Shown: positions 17,175 to 25,436, counted from the stretch's first letter. The stretch: 46,344 nt of DNA from Siminovitchia fortis (GCF_003605365.2 NZ_QYTU02000030.1:1-46344), one strand, 5' to 3'. Numbers and translations are program-made. The notes: a model not told the origin generated them from the sequence alone.

Positions 17175-17477
17175 TTGGAAAAATTGTCTGAACAGGCTAT
17201 TCAAGAAAGGTTGTCCGAGTTGAAGGAGTGGAGGCTGGCGGATGAAAAGTGGATTGTCCGCAAATATCGTTTCAGGGATTATTTGCAAGGGATTTCCTTT
17301 GTCCAAAAGATTGCAGAAGAGTCAGAGAGGGTTCAGCATCATCCATTCATAACAATTGAGTACAAATTGATCAAGGTGAAAATTTCCTCTTGGAGAGCAA
17401 AGGGCCTGACGGAATTGGATTTTGAACTGGCAGAGGCTTACGATCGTTTTTACTTGGAAATGAAGATGAATTTTTGA
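17175..17477 (+). CDS. Pterin-4a-carbinolamine dehydratase (PhhB-like)
   Basis: Small cytoplasmic enzyme, 100 residues from TTG 17175 (GGAGGAGA seven bases upstream; an in-frame ATG at 17160 lies before that site). It carries the family signature E51-x3-HHP(55-57)-x5-Tyr63-x9-Trp73-x8-Asp82. The third catalytic position is Trp instead of His, a variant accepted in the published signature. The reaction dehydrates 4a-hydroxytetrahydropterin. Bacteria may also use it in molybdopterin-related metabolism. Just upstream of the TPP riboswitch but apparently a separate unit. Confidence 0.85.
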   Translation: MEKLSEQAIQERLSELKEWRLADEKWIVRKYRFRDYLQGISFVQKIAEESERVQHHPFITIEYKLIKVKISSWRAKGLTELDFELAEAYDRFYLEMKMNF

Positions 17478-17540
17478 AGATTTCATATACTTCCATTATT
17501 TGCTTTTCCGTGTTACCATGTCTGTAGATATACAATTTTA

Positions 17541-17643
17541 TACTGAGAACGCTAGGGGAATCCTTCAAAAGGACTGAGAGAAGAGTGTAACTCCGATACC
17601 CTTATGACCTGATCAGGTTTGTGCCTGCGTAGGGAAGTGCCAC
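17541..17643 (+). ncRNA. TPP riboswitch (THI element)
   Basis: All conserved blocks are present in order: CTAGGGGAATCC, CTGAGAG, ACCCTTATGACCTGATCAGG, then TGCCTGCGTAGGGAAGTG. A -10-like TACAAT lies at 17531-17536. It leads into the thiazole genes tenI-thiS-thiG-thiF. Thiamine pyrophosphate should switch the operon off. Confidence 0.95.
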
Positions 17644-17666
17644 ATTATTTTGTCTTAGTCTATAAT

Positions 17667-17719
17667 GCCACCTTCCCGGATAAATGGAGGTGGCTATTTG
17701 CATTTGCAAAGGAGGTGGC
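17667..17719 (+). promoter_or_regulatory. Candidate riboswitch expression platform with a repeated anti-SD partner
   Basis: GCCACCT (17667-17673) is complementary to AGGTGGC at two places: 17688-17694, and 17713-17719, which is the ribosome site of tenI. Pairing with the near copy leaves the ribosome site free; pairing with the far copy hides it. No T-run follows the near hairpin, so translation control rather than termination is suggested (inference). Confidence 0.5.
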
Positions 17720-17724
17720 TTGGG

Positions 17725-18342
17725 GTGGAGCTGATTGCCGTAACAAATGACCGGTTTGATGTCGACATGCTTGCTCGTATCATCGTTAAGGTTGAGCCGT
17801 TCGTCGACTATTTTATCATCAGAGAGAGGACAAAAACAGCCAACGAATACATACGATTGATCGGCCGTCTGTCCGCTGCAAAAGTCAAGAAAGAAAAGCT
17901 GATCATCAATGATAGGGTAGATGTCGCGGTTGTGACGGGCATCAACAAAGTACAGCTTCCCGGCCACGGCTTGACGTTGCAGCAAGTGAAATCGTATTTT
18001 CCGAATTTGCGTACCGGAAGGTCAATCCACTCGCCGGAAGAAGCCTGGGAGGCGAGCCGGTCAGGAGCCGACTGGCTTTTATATGGACATGTATATGATA
18101 CGGATTGCAAAAAAGGTGTACCTGCCCGCGGTCTTGAGGAACTGAAATTGATTGCGGAAAATGTGCAGTCCAATATATACGCGATTGGCGGAATCAAGCC
18201 TGAGCATGTTGTGGGACTGAACAAGATGAACATAAGGGGGATTGCCGTTATGTCTTCAATTTTTGACAGCGCCAAACCGGCCAGGGCTGCGGAAGAATAC
18301 CATGAAGCCTGCCGAGCTTATCAATTTTTAGAAGGGGGTTGA
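17725..18342 (+). CDS. tenI: TenI-type thiazole tautomerase
   Basis: TIM-barrel protein of the ThiE/TenI family, 205 residues. Members of the TenI branch aromatise the thiazole phosphate carboxylate made by ThiG. Visible are KLIINDRVDVA (strand 3), GRSIHSPEEAWEA, ADWLLYGHVYDT and the phosphate-binding YAIGGI near the C-terminus. I choose GTG 17725, nine bases after GGAGG; this gives MELIAVTNDRF, the family's first strand. The frame is open upstream to 17665, but that lies in the riboswitch platform. Followed five bases later by thiS. Confidence 0.87.
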   Translation: MELIAVTNDRFDVDMLARIIVKVEPFVDYFIIRERTKTANEYIRLIGRLSAAKVKKEKLIINDRVDVAVVTGINKVQLPGHGLTLQQVKSYFPNLRTGRSIHSPEEAWEASRSGADWLLYGHVYDTDCKKGVPARGLEELKLIAENVQSNIYAIGGIKPEHVVGLNKMNIRGIAVMSSIFDSAKPARAAEEYHEACRAYQFLEGG

Positions 18343-18347
18343 ATGCT

Positions 18348-18548
18348 GTGCATATCACGTTAAATGGAAACCGATATGAGCTGCCAAAAGGTGTTTCAAA
18401 TGTTCAGCAGCTGCTTGAGCATTTGGAGCTTACCGAGCGCATCGTGATCGTGGAAGTAAATAAAGAAATTGTTCAAAAAGACGATTACGATCGCCCGATC
18501 CGGGATCGGGATGAAGTGGAAATGATCCATTTTGTAGGGGGAGGATGA
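18348..18548 (+). CDS. thiS: Sulfur carrier protein ThiS
   Basis: 66-residue ubiquitin-like sulfur carrier ending in the diagnostic Gly-Gly (HFVGGG). The terminal Gly is adenylated by ThiF, converted to a thiocarboxylate and donates sulfur to the thiazole ring. The start is GTG 18348, nine bases after AAGGGGG, giving the usual length of 66. TTG 18339 is in frame but touches the ribosome site. Between tenI and thiG with near-zero spacing. Confidence 0.92.
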   Translation: MHITLNGNRYELPKGVSNVQQLLEHLELTERIVIVEVNKEIVQKDDYDRPIRDRDEVEMIHFVGGG

Positions 18549-18552
18549 AAAA

Positions 18553-19326
18553 ATGAGCATGTTAAAAATAGGGGATAAAACCTTTCAATCAAGACTGTTG
18601 CTTGGCACAGGAAAATATCCGTCCTTTGAGATCCAAAAGGAAGCGGTCCGTGTATCGGAAGCAGAAATTCTTACTTTTGCAGTAAGAAGGATGAATGTGT
18701 TTGAACCTTCGCAGCCGAATTTCCTGGAAATGCTGGATTTATCAAAATACACCCTGCTTCCCAATACGGCCGGGGCAAAAACCGCGGAGGAAGCCGTCAG
18801 AACAGCGAAGCTGGCCAAGGCTTCAGGGTTGTGCGACATGGTGAAGGTGGAAATCATCGGCTGTGACCGTTCGCTTCTGCCGGATCCGGTTGAAACGCTG
18901 AAAGCTTCGGAAATGCTATTGGAAGAAGGCTTCACGGTCCTTACATATACATCGGATGATGTGGTATTGGCCAGAAGGCTGGAAGAGCTCGGTGTTCATG
19001 CGGTCATGCCGGGTGCCTCGCCGATTGGTTCAGGTAAAGGGATTTTAAATCCGCTCAATCTGAAATTCATTATTGAACAATCGAAAGTGCCGGTTATTAT
19101 TGATGCAGGAATCGGTTCCCCGAAAGATGCCGCATATGCCATGGAGCTTGGAGCGGATGCCGTCCTGCTGAATACAGCTGTTTCAAGTGCAAAAGATCCT
19201 GTAAAAATGGCTGAAGCCATGAAGCTCGCGATTGAAGCCGGGCGTCTTGGTTTTGAAGCCGGAAGAATCGATGAGCGTGATTACGCTGTGGCCAGCAGCC
19301 CGACGGAAGGGCTGCTTCCGACTTGA
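18553..19326 (+). CDS. thiG: Thiazole synthase ThiG
   Basis: 257-residue TIM-barrel enzyme that condenses deoxyxylulose phosphate, dehydroglycine and ThiS thiocarboxylate into the thiazole. [12 protein letters not shown] near the N-terminus, [16 protein letters not shown], and the Schiff-base lysine Lys98 in [10 protein letters not shown] are all present. Also present are [13 protein letters not shown] and [20 protein letters not shown]. The start is ATG 18553, eight bases after GGGGGAGG. Its stop overlaps the thiF start. Confidence 0.95.
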   Translation: MSMLKIGDKTFQSRLLLGTGKYPSFEIQKEAVRVSEAEILTFAVRRMNVFEPSQPNFLEMLDLSKYTLLPNTAGAKTAEEAVRTAKLAKASGLCDMVKVEIIGCDRSLLPDPVETLKASEMLLEEGFTVLTYTSDDVVLARRLEELGVHAVMPGASPIGSGKGILNPLNLKFIIEQSKVPVIIDAGIGSPKDAAYAMELGADAVLLNTAVSSAKDPVKMAEAMKLAIEAGRLGFEAGRIDERDYAVASSPTEGLLPT

Positions 19327-20336
19327 ACGGGCGATATTCCAGGCAGGAACTGTTTGAGCCGATAGGAGAAGAAGGCCAAAAAAAGATCAGGCAGGCCCAT
19401 GTTTTGATTATCGGAGCTGGGGCGCTTGGATCGGCAAGCGCAGAAATGCTTGCCCGCTCCGGTGTCGGAAAACTCACGATTGTGGACCGGGACGTTTTGG
19501 ACTGGAGCAACTTGCAGCGGCAGCAGCTTTATACCGAGCAGGATGTGATGGATCAGCTTCCGAAGGCGGTTGCGGCTAAAAAGCGGCTTGGGGATATTAA
19601 TAGCACAGTTGAAGTTGAAACTTTTGTGGCTGATGTCACGCCGGAAAATGCAGAAGAGCTGGCCAGAGGCAAATCGCTGATCGTGGATGCTACGGACAAT
19701 ATTGAGACAAGGCTTTTAATGAATGATGCGGCACTGAAAGTGGGTATCCCTTTTTTTATGGGAGCGGTTGTTGCCAGCTATGGGCTGACTTATCCCATTG
19801 GGCTGGGAGGTCATCCCTGTCTTCATTGTTTGCTCGAAACCCTTCCCCCGCAAACACTTACCTGCGATACGGCGGGGGTCATCAGCCCGATTATCCAGGT
19901 CGTTGCTGCCCACCAAGTGACGAATGTTTTCAAATATATTGTCGGGGAAAAAGTCGATCCCAGACTGAAATCCTTTGATCTTTGGACAGGCGGCCAAGCG
20001 GCGATTGATGTAATGACGCTCCGGCGATCTAATTGTCCGAGCTGTTCTGAAAAAGCAGATTACCCGTTTTTATCAAGGGAAAATCAAACGAAAACGGCGG
20101 TCTTGTGCGGACGGAATACAGTGCAGTTGACCTTGTCGCGTGACAGGAATGTGGAATTAAGGCCGCTCGCCGAATCCATTCGCCCAATAGTAACTGATTT
20201 GATCTCCAACGTGCATTTGGTAGCCTGCCAATTTGACGGACACCGTATCGTTTTATTCCGCGACGGCCGTATGCTGGTGCATGGAACGAAAGATATTGTC
20301 AAGGCAAAGGCAGTTGCGTCTAAGCTGTTGGGGTGA
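19323..20336 (+). CDS. thiF: ThiF/MoeB-family adenylyltransferase
   Basis: 337-residue E1-like enzyme that adenylates the ThiS C-terminus. It has the nucleotide-binding GAGALG (31-36), the conserved D[10 protein letters not shown] stretch, zinc ligands Cys166/Cys169 (HPCLHC) and Cys238/Cys241 (CPSC), and Cys181 in the crossover loop (TLTCDTAG). A C-terminal extension of about 90 residues is typical of this Bacillus form. The start is TTG 19323, overlapping the thiG stop by four bases. Last gene of the operon. No thiO, tenA, thiD or thiE follows. Confidence 0.92.
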   Translation: MNGRYSRQELFEPIGEEGQKKIRQAHVLIIGAGALGSASAEMLARSGVGKLTIVDRDVLDWSNLQRQQLYTEQDVMDQLPKAVAAKKRLGDINSTVEVETFVADVTPENAEELARGKSLIVDATDNIETRLLMNDAALKVGIPFFMGAVVASYGLTYPIGLGGHPCLHCLLETLPPQTLTCDTAGVISPIIQVVAAHQVTNVFKYIVGEKVDPRLKSFDLWTGGQAAIDVMTLRRSNCPSCSEKADYPFLSRENQTKTAVLCGRNTVQLTLSRDRNVELRPLAESIRPIVTDLISNVHLVACQFDGHRIVLFRDGRMLVHGTKDIVKAKAVASKLLG

Positions 20337-20347
20337 AAAATTAGGTG

Positions 20348-20380
20348 AAGAGCATTCTGATTTGTTGGGATGCTCTTTTT
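20348..20380 (+). terminator. Terminator of the thiazole operon
   Basis: AAGAGCAT (20348-20355) pairs with ATGCTCTT (20370-20377), followed by a T-run, 12 bases behind the thiF stop. Confidence 0.75.
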
Positions 20381-20439
20381 ATTTTACGAAAAGAGAATTG
20401 AGCCCAGCCTCCGGGTAGCTGGCTTCGAAGATTTCCTGA

Positions 20440-20725
20440 ATGCTTCCCAAGCAGAGGACAAAACTGAAAACACGGTAGGCAATTGAGGTGTATGCCTCCC
20501 GAGTAGAGGATAAAATAGAAAACACAGTAGGCAAACGAGGTCAATGCCTCCCAAGCAGAGGGCAAAATAGAAAACATGGTGGGCAAACGAAGTGTATGCC
20601 TCCCGAGTAGAGGGTAAAATTGAAACTACAGTAGGCAAACGAGGTCAATGTTTCCGAGCAGAGGATAAAATAGAAAACACGGTAGGCAATGTGGCGTATG
20701 ACTTCAAACAGAAGGAAAAATGAAG
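20440..20725 (+). repeat. 52-bp minisatellite, five units plus a fragment, alternating subtypes
   Basis: Units begin at 20440, 20492, 20544, 20596 and 20648; the first four are exactly 52 bp and the fifth 50 bp. A decayed sixth starts at 20698. The common pattern is ATGCCTCCC, then AGAGG, AAAATAGAAAACAC, GGTAGGCAA, GAGGT. Odd units carry CAAGCAGAG and end GTGT; even units carry CGAGTAGAG and end GTCA. The array is therefore really a 104-bp higher-order repeat. 52 is not a multiple of three and both strands break frame, so it is not coding. Together with the repeat fragment it fills the gap between thiF and the Na/Pi gene. Confidence 0.85.
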
Positions 20726-20730
20726 ACCCC

Positions 20731-20775
20731 GTCGTCCGGTCTGTACGTCGTTGACCGAGCGCTTCCGCCTTTCTT
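20731..20775 (-). repeat. Decayed fragment of the dispersed repeat
   Basis: CTGTACGTCGTTGACCGAGC and GCTTCCGCCTTTCTT match the end segment of the repeat at 42160-42196 with several substitutions, in the same orientation as that copy. It abuts the minisatellite. Confidence 0.5.
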
Positions 20776-20879
20776 GTAACAAATTCTTTACATTGGGTTC
20801 TGTTTACTTTTTGATGCTTCTTCATTAGTATTATTTAAGGATAAATAATGTCGAAAGATATGAAAAAAGGGCTGAAGAA

Positions 20880-22502
20880 ATGGATCTGCAAACATTGCTT
20901 TTCATGTTTTTTGGAGGGCTGGGAATTTTCCTATACGGGATTAAGACGATGGGCGACGGCCTTCAAAAAGCGGCTGGCGACAGACTTCGGGATTTGCTTG
21001 ACCGGTTTACTACAAGGCCGGTCCTGGGCGTGTTGACCGGTATTGTTGTTACAGGTCTAATCCAATCCAGTTCCGGAACGACGGTTTTGACAATCGGATT
21101 GGTCACGGCAGGGTTTATGACGTTAAGGCAGGCAATTGGGGTCATTATGGGCGCCAATATTGGAACGACCGTTACGGCTTTTATTATCGGAATCAATATT
21201 TCTGAGTATGCCTTGCCGATTATTGCAGTTGGTGCCTTCTTGATTTTCTTTTTCAAAAATCATAAAGTCAATAACTTTGGAACAGTGATTTTTGGATTTG
21301 GCGCTTTGTTTTTCGGCTTAAGTCTAATGGGTGATGCGATGAAGCCACTTCGTGGAGCACAATTTTTCACTGATTTAACAGTAAGCCTCAGTGATCATCC
21401 GCTGCTTGGCGTCCTGGCCGGTATTCTGTTTACTGTTATCGTTCAAAGCTCGTCGGCATCTATTGCCCTTCTTCAAACACTTTTTGATCAAGGCACCATT
21501 ACCTTGCAAGCGGCCTTGCCCATTTTGTTCGGTGATAATATCGGAACGACGATTACAGCCGTATTGGCATCCATTGGTGCTTCGATTGCAGCAAAGCGAG
21601 CTGCTTTAACTCATGTCCTGTTTAATATTATAGGCACAGTTCTTGTTTTAATTCTATTCGTTCCGTTTACCCATTTTATCGAATATTTGCAGGCAACCTT
21701 GGACTTGAATCCAAAGATGACCATTGCTTTTGCCCACGGAACATTTAATGTGTCGAATACGATTTTACAATTTCCTTTCATCGCTGTATTAGCCTGGATT
21801 GTCACGAAACTCATACCGGGTGAGGATAAGATGATTGACTTCAGGCCGGTTCATTTGGGAGAAAACTTTATCCGCCAATCCCCGTCTGTTGCCCTTGGAC
21901 AGGGCAAAAAGGAAGTTCTTCGAATGGGTGAGCTGGCAGAACAAGGACTAAAAGAGGTAAGTGGCTTTTATAAAACAAGGGAAAAGAAACACCGGGAGCT
22001 GCTTCCGCAAATAGAAGACGCCCTGAACAATCTGGATAAGGTCATTACGGATTATTTGGTTCAAATTTCATACCATTCCTTATCCGATCAGGACTTGAAA
22101 ACCCACAGTTCCCTCTTGAATACAGTGATGGATTTGGAACGCATCGGTGATCATATAGAAAATATCATGGAACTTGTCGACAGCCAGATCCATAATAAAG
22201 TGAAGTTTTCTGAATCGGCCATCCAAGATTTGGACAGGATGTTCGAATTGACTTCCTCCACTCTTCACCAGGCGCTTGAAGCTTTGCAGGAAGATAATGA
22301 ATCCAAAGCGGGAGCGGTGCTTGCCAATGAAAGGCTGATCAATAAAATGGAGCGGGATCTCCGTAAAAAGCATATCCAGCGGCTTAATGACAATAAGTGT
22401 ACGGGTACAGCCGGAATCGTTTATGTGGATATTGTCAGCAATCTCGAGCGTATCGGAGACCACGCAGTTAACATCGCGCAGGCTGTGATTGGAGATATTT
22501 AA
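20880..22502 (+). CDS. Na/Pi cotransporter family protein with PhoU domain
   Basis: 540-residue membrane protein of the Na-dependent phosphate cotransporter (PNaS/NptA) family. It shows the family's inverted repeat: QSSSGTTVLTIG and GANIGTTVTAF in the first half, QSSSASIALLQTL and GDNIGTTITAV in the second. The last 190 residues form a PhoU-like helical domain with the two typical DLERIGDH / NLERIGDH motifs. PhoU domains tie such carriers to phosphate status. The ribosome site AAAAGGG is weak. TTTACA at 20787 with TTTGAT 17 bp later is a possible promoter. Confidence 0.9.
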   Translation: MDLQTLLFMFFGGLGIFLYGIKTMGDGLQKAAGDRLRDLLDRFTTRPVLGVLTGIVVTGLIQSSSGTTVLTIGLVTAGFMTLRQAIGVIMGANIGTTVTAFIIGINISEYALPIIAVGAFLIFFFKNHKVNNFGTVIFGFGALFFGLSLMGDAMKPLRGAQFFTDLTVSLSDHPLLGVLAGILFTVIVQSSSASIALLQTLFDQGTITLQAALPILFGDNIGTTITAVLASIGASIAAKRAALTHVLFNIIGTVLVLILFVPFTHFIEYLQATLDLNPKMTIAFAHGTFNVSNTILQFPFIAVLAWIVTKLIPGEDKMIDFRPVHLGENFIRQSPSVALGQGKKEVLRMGELAEQGLKEVSGFYKTREKKHRELLPQIEDALNNLDKVITDYLVQISYHSLSDQDLKTHSSLLNTVMDLERIGDHIENIMELVDSQIHNKVKFSESAIQDLDRMFELTSSTLHQALEALQEDNESKAGAVLANERLINKMERDLRKKHIQRLNDNKCTGTAGIVYVDIVSNLERIGDHAVNIAQAVIGDI

Positions 22503-22506
22503 ACAA

Positions 22507-22547
22507 AAGGCGGCAGACAGGGGGTTAGCCCGGTCTGCCGCTTTTAA
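22507..22547. terminator. Bidirectional terminator
   Basis: GCGGCAGAC (22510-22518) pairs with GTCTGCCGC (22533-22541), with A and T runs outside. It serves the Na/Pi gene and the convergent small-gene operon, whose last stop codon lies in its 3' flank. Confidence 0.8.
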
Positions 22548-22708
22548 CCTTTTGTATTTTCTTGGCCTTTATAACGTTCATTTCTTTCCCCGCCGTCGGC
22601 GAGTTCTTCGGAAAACTCATGGTTCTCCTTGCTTTTCCTCCATGCATATTTAATATCAGCCCTTGTCATATTGTTGTTTGGAGCTGCTTCTTCATTCAAT
22701 TTCTCCAT
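22544..22708 (-). CDS. Small conserved-type hypothetical protein (54 aa)
   Basis: A short, very hydrophilic, charged protein beginning MEKLNEEAAP, with TRADIKYAWRKSKENHEF and a Gly/Asn/Lys-rich end. No signal peptide, membrane segment or known motif. The start is ATG 22708, nine bases after GAAAGG. An ATG at 22717 overlaps the upstream stop (ATGA) but has no spacing to the ribosome site. It directly follows the 48-aa gene, so the two are probably co-transcribed behind the flavin reductase. Function unknown. Confidence 0.55.
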   Translation of the reverse strand: MEKLNEEAAPNNNMTRADIKYAWRKSKENHEFSEELADGGERNERYKGQENTKG

Positions 22709-22713
22709 TTTTT

Positions 22714-22860
22714 TCATCCTTTCAAGCTATAGTCATCAGAATCCGTTTCTTCATCATCTTGTTGAACGGCCGCAATAAATCCATATCCGGTCGGGCTCCA
22801 TTCCAACACTTCTTCCTTGGGTTTTCTTTTTAAATTCAGTTTTTGGTCATTTTTTTCCAT
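22714..22860 (-). CDS. Small acidic hypothetical protein (48 aa)
   Basis: Encodes MEKNDQKLNLKRKPKEEVLE followed by WSPTGYGFIAAVQQD and an acidic, Ser/Asp-rich end. The start is ATG 22860, seven bases after a strong AAGGAGG; this site is the main reason to believe the gene. The frame is open much further upstream, but that part overlaps the flavin reductase gene and lacks a ribosome site. The size and charge pattern resemble small Bacillus proteins of unknown role. No function can be given. Confidence 0.55.
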   Translation of the reverse strand: MEKNDQKLNLKRKPKEEVLEWSPTGYGFIAAVQQDDEETDSDDYSLKG

Positions 22861-22906
22861 CGGAGGACCTCCTTTTGCCATTATTGTCCCCTTTGTTCGT
22901 AAAAAA

Positions 22907-23530
22907 TTATTCAGGCCGGAGCAAACTGTATACCTTTCCGAGCTCCGCATAGTCATTCCCGGCAAGCCGGGCAACAGGGCGCAAAGCTTCGGTAAAAACA
23001 TAGCCTTTTTGGGGGTCATATACTTCTTCATCCATATGTACGTATATAACTCGAGCCATGAGAAAATCAGTTACGGTGTCGCCGCGGTCATTTTTGATTT
23101 CGTGGTGCTGCTCAAGCTGGCACTCTAATCGGACCTTTGCTTCCAAAATGCCGGGGACGCTCACTTTTGTGCTCTCTACAATGTTAAGCCCTGTCAACTC
23201 CAGCTCACTGCGAGCTGCGGGAAGCAAGGCGGCGGTTTCGTTAATATCTTCAATCAGATTTTCCGTGCTTATATGTACGACAAGCTCACCACTTTTAATG
23301 GCATTCCGTGCCGTATCCTTCATGGTGTTTCCTTTCCGTCTTCCGATGGACAGCGAAATAATCGGGGGGTCGCTGCTGATTATATTGAAAAAGCTGAATG
23401 GAGCTGCGTTGACCACTCCATTTACAGTTGAAGAGGTTGTGACAAATGCGATAGGGCGAGGAACGATGGCTCCAGATAACAGTTTGTACATTTCCTTGCC
23501 CTTCAGTTCATTTGGATCCAGGGTGATCAT
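22907..23530 (-). CDS. ywrF: Flavin reductase-like FMN-binding protein (YwrF-like)
   Basis: 207 residues of the FMN-binding split-barrel family. Visible are PRPIAFVTTSS, NAAPFSFFNIISSDPP and ISLSIGRRKGNTMKDTARNA, the segments that hold FMN in the family. Such proteins supply reduced flavin to partner monooxygenases or bind FMN for other oxidoreductions; the specific role is not readable. The start is ATG 23530 after AAAGGCGG. Leads a minus-strand unit with two tiny genes. Confidence 0.82.
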   Translation of the reverse strand: MITLDPNELKGKEMYKLLSGAIVPRPIAFVTTSSTVNGVVNAAPFSFFNIISSDPPIISLSIGRRKGNTMKDTARNAIKSGELVVHISTENLIEDINETAALLPAARSELELTGLNIVESTKVSVPGILEAKVRLECQLEQHHEIKNDRGDTVTDFLMARVIYVHMDEEVYDPQKGYVFTEALRPVARLAGNDYAELGKVYSLLRPE

Positions 23531-23678
23531 GAAATACCGCCTTTCTTAAAAGATTCCGACTAATTTTTACTTCAATTGTACACAAGCTCCAGCGAAAAGA
23601 GAATATATATCTTTTGTCCAGGCTCCTAGCATCCGCTATTCTTAAGATATAAATACTTCCTTGAAAGTGGTGTGGGTG

Positions 23679-24974
23679 ATGGAAAAGGTTTTTTCAAAAA
23701 AGCGTTTGCTGAAAGAATTAAACGATTGTCCTTCGTATGAATGGATAGATCCGGCTGAATTGGCGGAAAAGCTTAATGGGCTTGCACAAATCGGTAAAAC
23801 AAGGGAAGGGGGGGTCTCCCGTTTTCCTTATACAGTTGAAGAAAAGCAGGCTAAGCAATTGTTCAGCGGATGGATGGAAGAAATAGGCCTGAACGTCAAA
23901 GAAGATGCGATTGGAAACTTATTCGGAAGGCTGGAGGGGGAAAATCCTGGCCTCCCGGCAGTGTTGACAGGTTCCCATTTGGACAGTGTCCCGAACGGCG
24001 GCGCTTTTGACGGCCCGCTCGGATGCGTCAGCAGCCTGCTTGCCGTCAAGGCGCTTATCCAGTCCGGCGCCCCTTTGAAAAGGTCGGTTGAACTCGTCGT
24101 ATTTGTCGACGAAGAAGGTGCAAGGTTCAACAACAGCCTGTTTGGGAGCAGGACATTGATGGGAGAAGTAAAAAAAGAAGACCTGATGAAGTTTAAGGAC
24201 CAGAACGGAAAAGTGTTATATGATGCGATGAAGGAAAGCGGCTTCGACCCCGACAATATTTCATCCGCTTATCGGAACCCGAAGGAAATCCATGCTTTTT
24301 TGGAATTGCATATTGAGCAGGGAAAAAGGCTGGAGGCGGAAGGGAAAAATATCGGGATCGTAAACGGGATCGCCGGACCAGTCTGGACTTCCTTTACATT
24401 TTATGGTGAAACAGACCATGCGGGAAACACGCCGATGGAGTATCGGAAAGATACGGTGGCTGCAGCCGGGGAGTTTATCTTGGCGGTTGAACAAATGCCA
24501 AGAATGTTTAGCGAAACGGCTGTCGCGACTGTCGGCAAAATGAATATTTTTCCTAACGGAACAAACGTGATTGCAGGAAAAACGGAATTAATGGTGGATG
24601 CAAGGGATATTGATGAAAATGCGAGAGACCGAATGATTGCCGCTTTGAAAAATACGGCGAAGGAAATCGCGCAAAAACGGGGGCTGTCTGTAGAAGTGAA
24701 AGAAGAAGTCAAAATCCCGCCTGTTGTTGTCCCGGATACAATTCAGGAAGCGGTCCGTGAAGCTGCTGAAACAAGCGGATTGACGGCCATCGACATTCCA
24801 AGCGGGGCAGGACATGACGCGATGATCATGGGAAAATATGTGCCATCCGGTATGATTTTTGTTCCAAGCTTGAACGGGAGAAGCCACTCCCCTGAAGAAT
24901 GGACGTCCTTGCCGGATTGTGTGAATGGAATCCAAGTGATGAAAAAGGCGTTGAAACGGCTGGCTAACGATTAA
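23679..24974 (+). CDS. M20-family Zn amidohydrolase (N-carbamoyl-L-amino acid hydrolase/allantoate amidohydrolase type)
   Basis: 431 residues. Metal-binding residues are at the family positions: His100 and Asp102 in GSHLDSVPNGG, Asp111 in AFDGPLG, Glu145-Glu146 in VDEEGARF, plus the later ELHIEQGKRLE His and the C-terminal GRSHSPEEW. The dimerisation domain contains the DHAGNTPM segment typical of the HyuC/AmaB branch. It hydrolyses a carbamoyl or ureido group from an amino acid-like substrate; exact specificity is unknown. The start is ATG 23679 after AAAGTGGTG rather than TTG 23661, which precedes that site. Stands alone. Confidence 0.85.
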   Translation: MEKVFSKKRLLKELNDCPSYEWIDPAELAEKLNGLAQIGKTREGGVSRFPYTVEEKQAKQLFSGWMEEIGLNVKEDAIGNLFGRLEGENPGLPAVLTGSHLDSVPNGGAFDGPLGCVSSLLAVKALIQSGAPLKRSVELVVFVDEEGARFNNSLFGSRTLMGEVKKEDLMKFKDQNGKVLYDAMKESGFDPDNISSAYRNPKEIHAFLELHIEQGKRLEAEGKNIGIVNGIAGPVWTSFTFYGETDHAGNTPMEYRKDTVAAAGEFILAVEQMPRMFSETAVATVGKMNIFPNGTNVIAGKTELMVDARDIDENARDRMIAALKNTAKEIAQKRGLSVEVKEEVKIPPVVVPDTIQEAVREAAETSGLTAIDIPSGAGHDAMIMGKYVPSGMIFVPSLNGRSHSPEEWTSLPDCVNGIQVMKKALKRLAND

Positions 24975-24993
24975 AGGGCGCCCTCCGCGCCCT
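24975..24993. terminator. Short hairpin between convergent genes
   Basis: AGGGCGC pairs with GCGCCCT around a 5-nt loop, directly behind the amidohydrolase stop. T-runs on both sides are weak, so termination is uncertain. Confidence 0.4.
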
Positions 24994-25001
24994 CTTAAGT
25001 A

Positions 25002-25340
25002 TTATTTTATATTCTCTTCCAATGCTTCCTTCATATTTTTCTCCGTAATATTCCAGTGGGAAGTGTTCCACGCGGCTTTTCCATCGTTTAAAAGGAAAAT
25101 CTGCGGCGATTCATGTTTGATTCCCAAATCCTCCGCTACTTGATTTGAAACCGGGCGGCTTTCGCTCACGATCAAATAATACTTGTCCAGGTCAGTTGCA
25201 AACTCCTGATATTCTTTATAGGCATTGGCGCTGACCGGGCATGTAGTGCTATGTTTGAACAAAAATGCAGGTTTCTCTTTTGAACCCTGTAATAGGGCTT
25301 CCCATTCTGCTTCAGATGTAATTTGTTTTAATTCAGCCAT
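25002..25340 (-). CDS. ytxJ: Bacillithiol-system bacilliredoxin YtxJ
   Basis: 112-residue thioredoxin-fold protein of the YtxJ family, with the single redox cysteine Cys34 in STTCPVSANAY. The family removes bacillithiol from S-bacillithiolated proteins. The start is ATG 25340, nine bases after GAAAGG; ATG 25349 sits on that site. Downstream of the MscS gene on the same strand, separated by a decayed repeat fragment. Its presence supports a bacillithiol-making host. Confidence 0.9.
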   Translation of the reverse strand: MAELKQITSEAEWEALLQGSKEKPAFLFKHSTTCPVSANAYKEYQEFATDLDKYYLIVSESRPVSNQVAEDLGIKHESPQIFLLNDGKAAWNTSHWNITEKNMKEALEENIK

Positions 25341-25436
25341 GATGATCATCCTTTCATTACTTTAAAGTTTGTAGAGCTGGCTTTACTTCCAGCATTGGAC
25401 GCCGCGCTTTTCGCTTTTTGTGTCTGGCTGCAAAAG

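Noticed and set aside
20440-20725. Possible CRISPR array
   Set aside because: Units of about 52 bp are contiguous with no spacers of unique sequence, and there are no cas genes.
20341-20825. Overlapping minus-strand open frames through the 52-bp array that give similar hydrophobic peptides
   Set aside because: The similarity comes from the tandem repeat itself. The period is not a multiple of three, frames drift, and no ribosome sites precede the starts.
20848-21036. 62-codon frame starting just before the Na/Pi cotransporter
   Set aside because: Overlaps the cotransporter coding region in another frame and has no convincing ribosome site.
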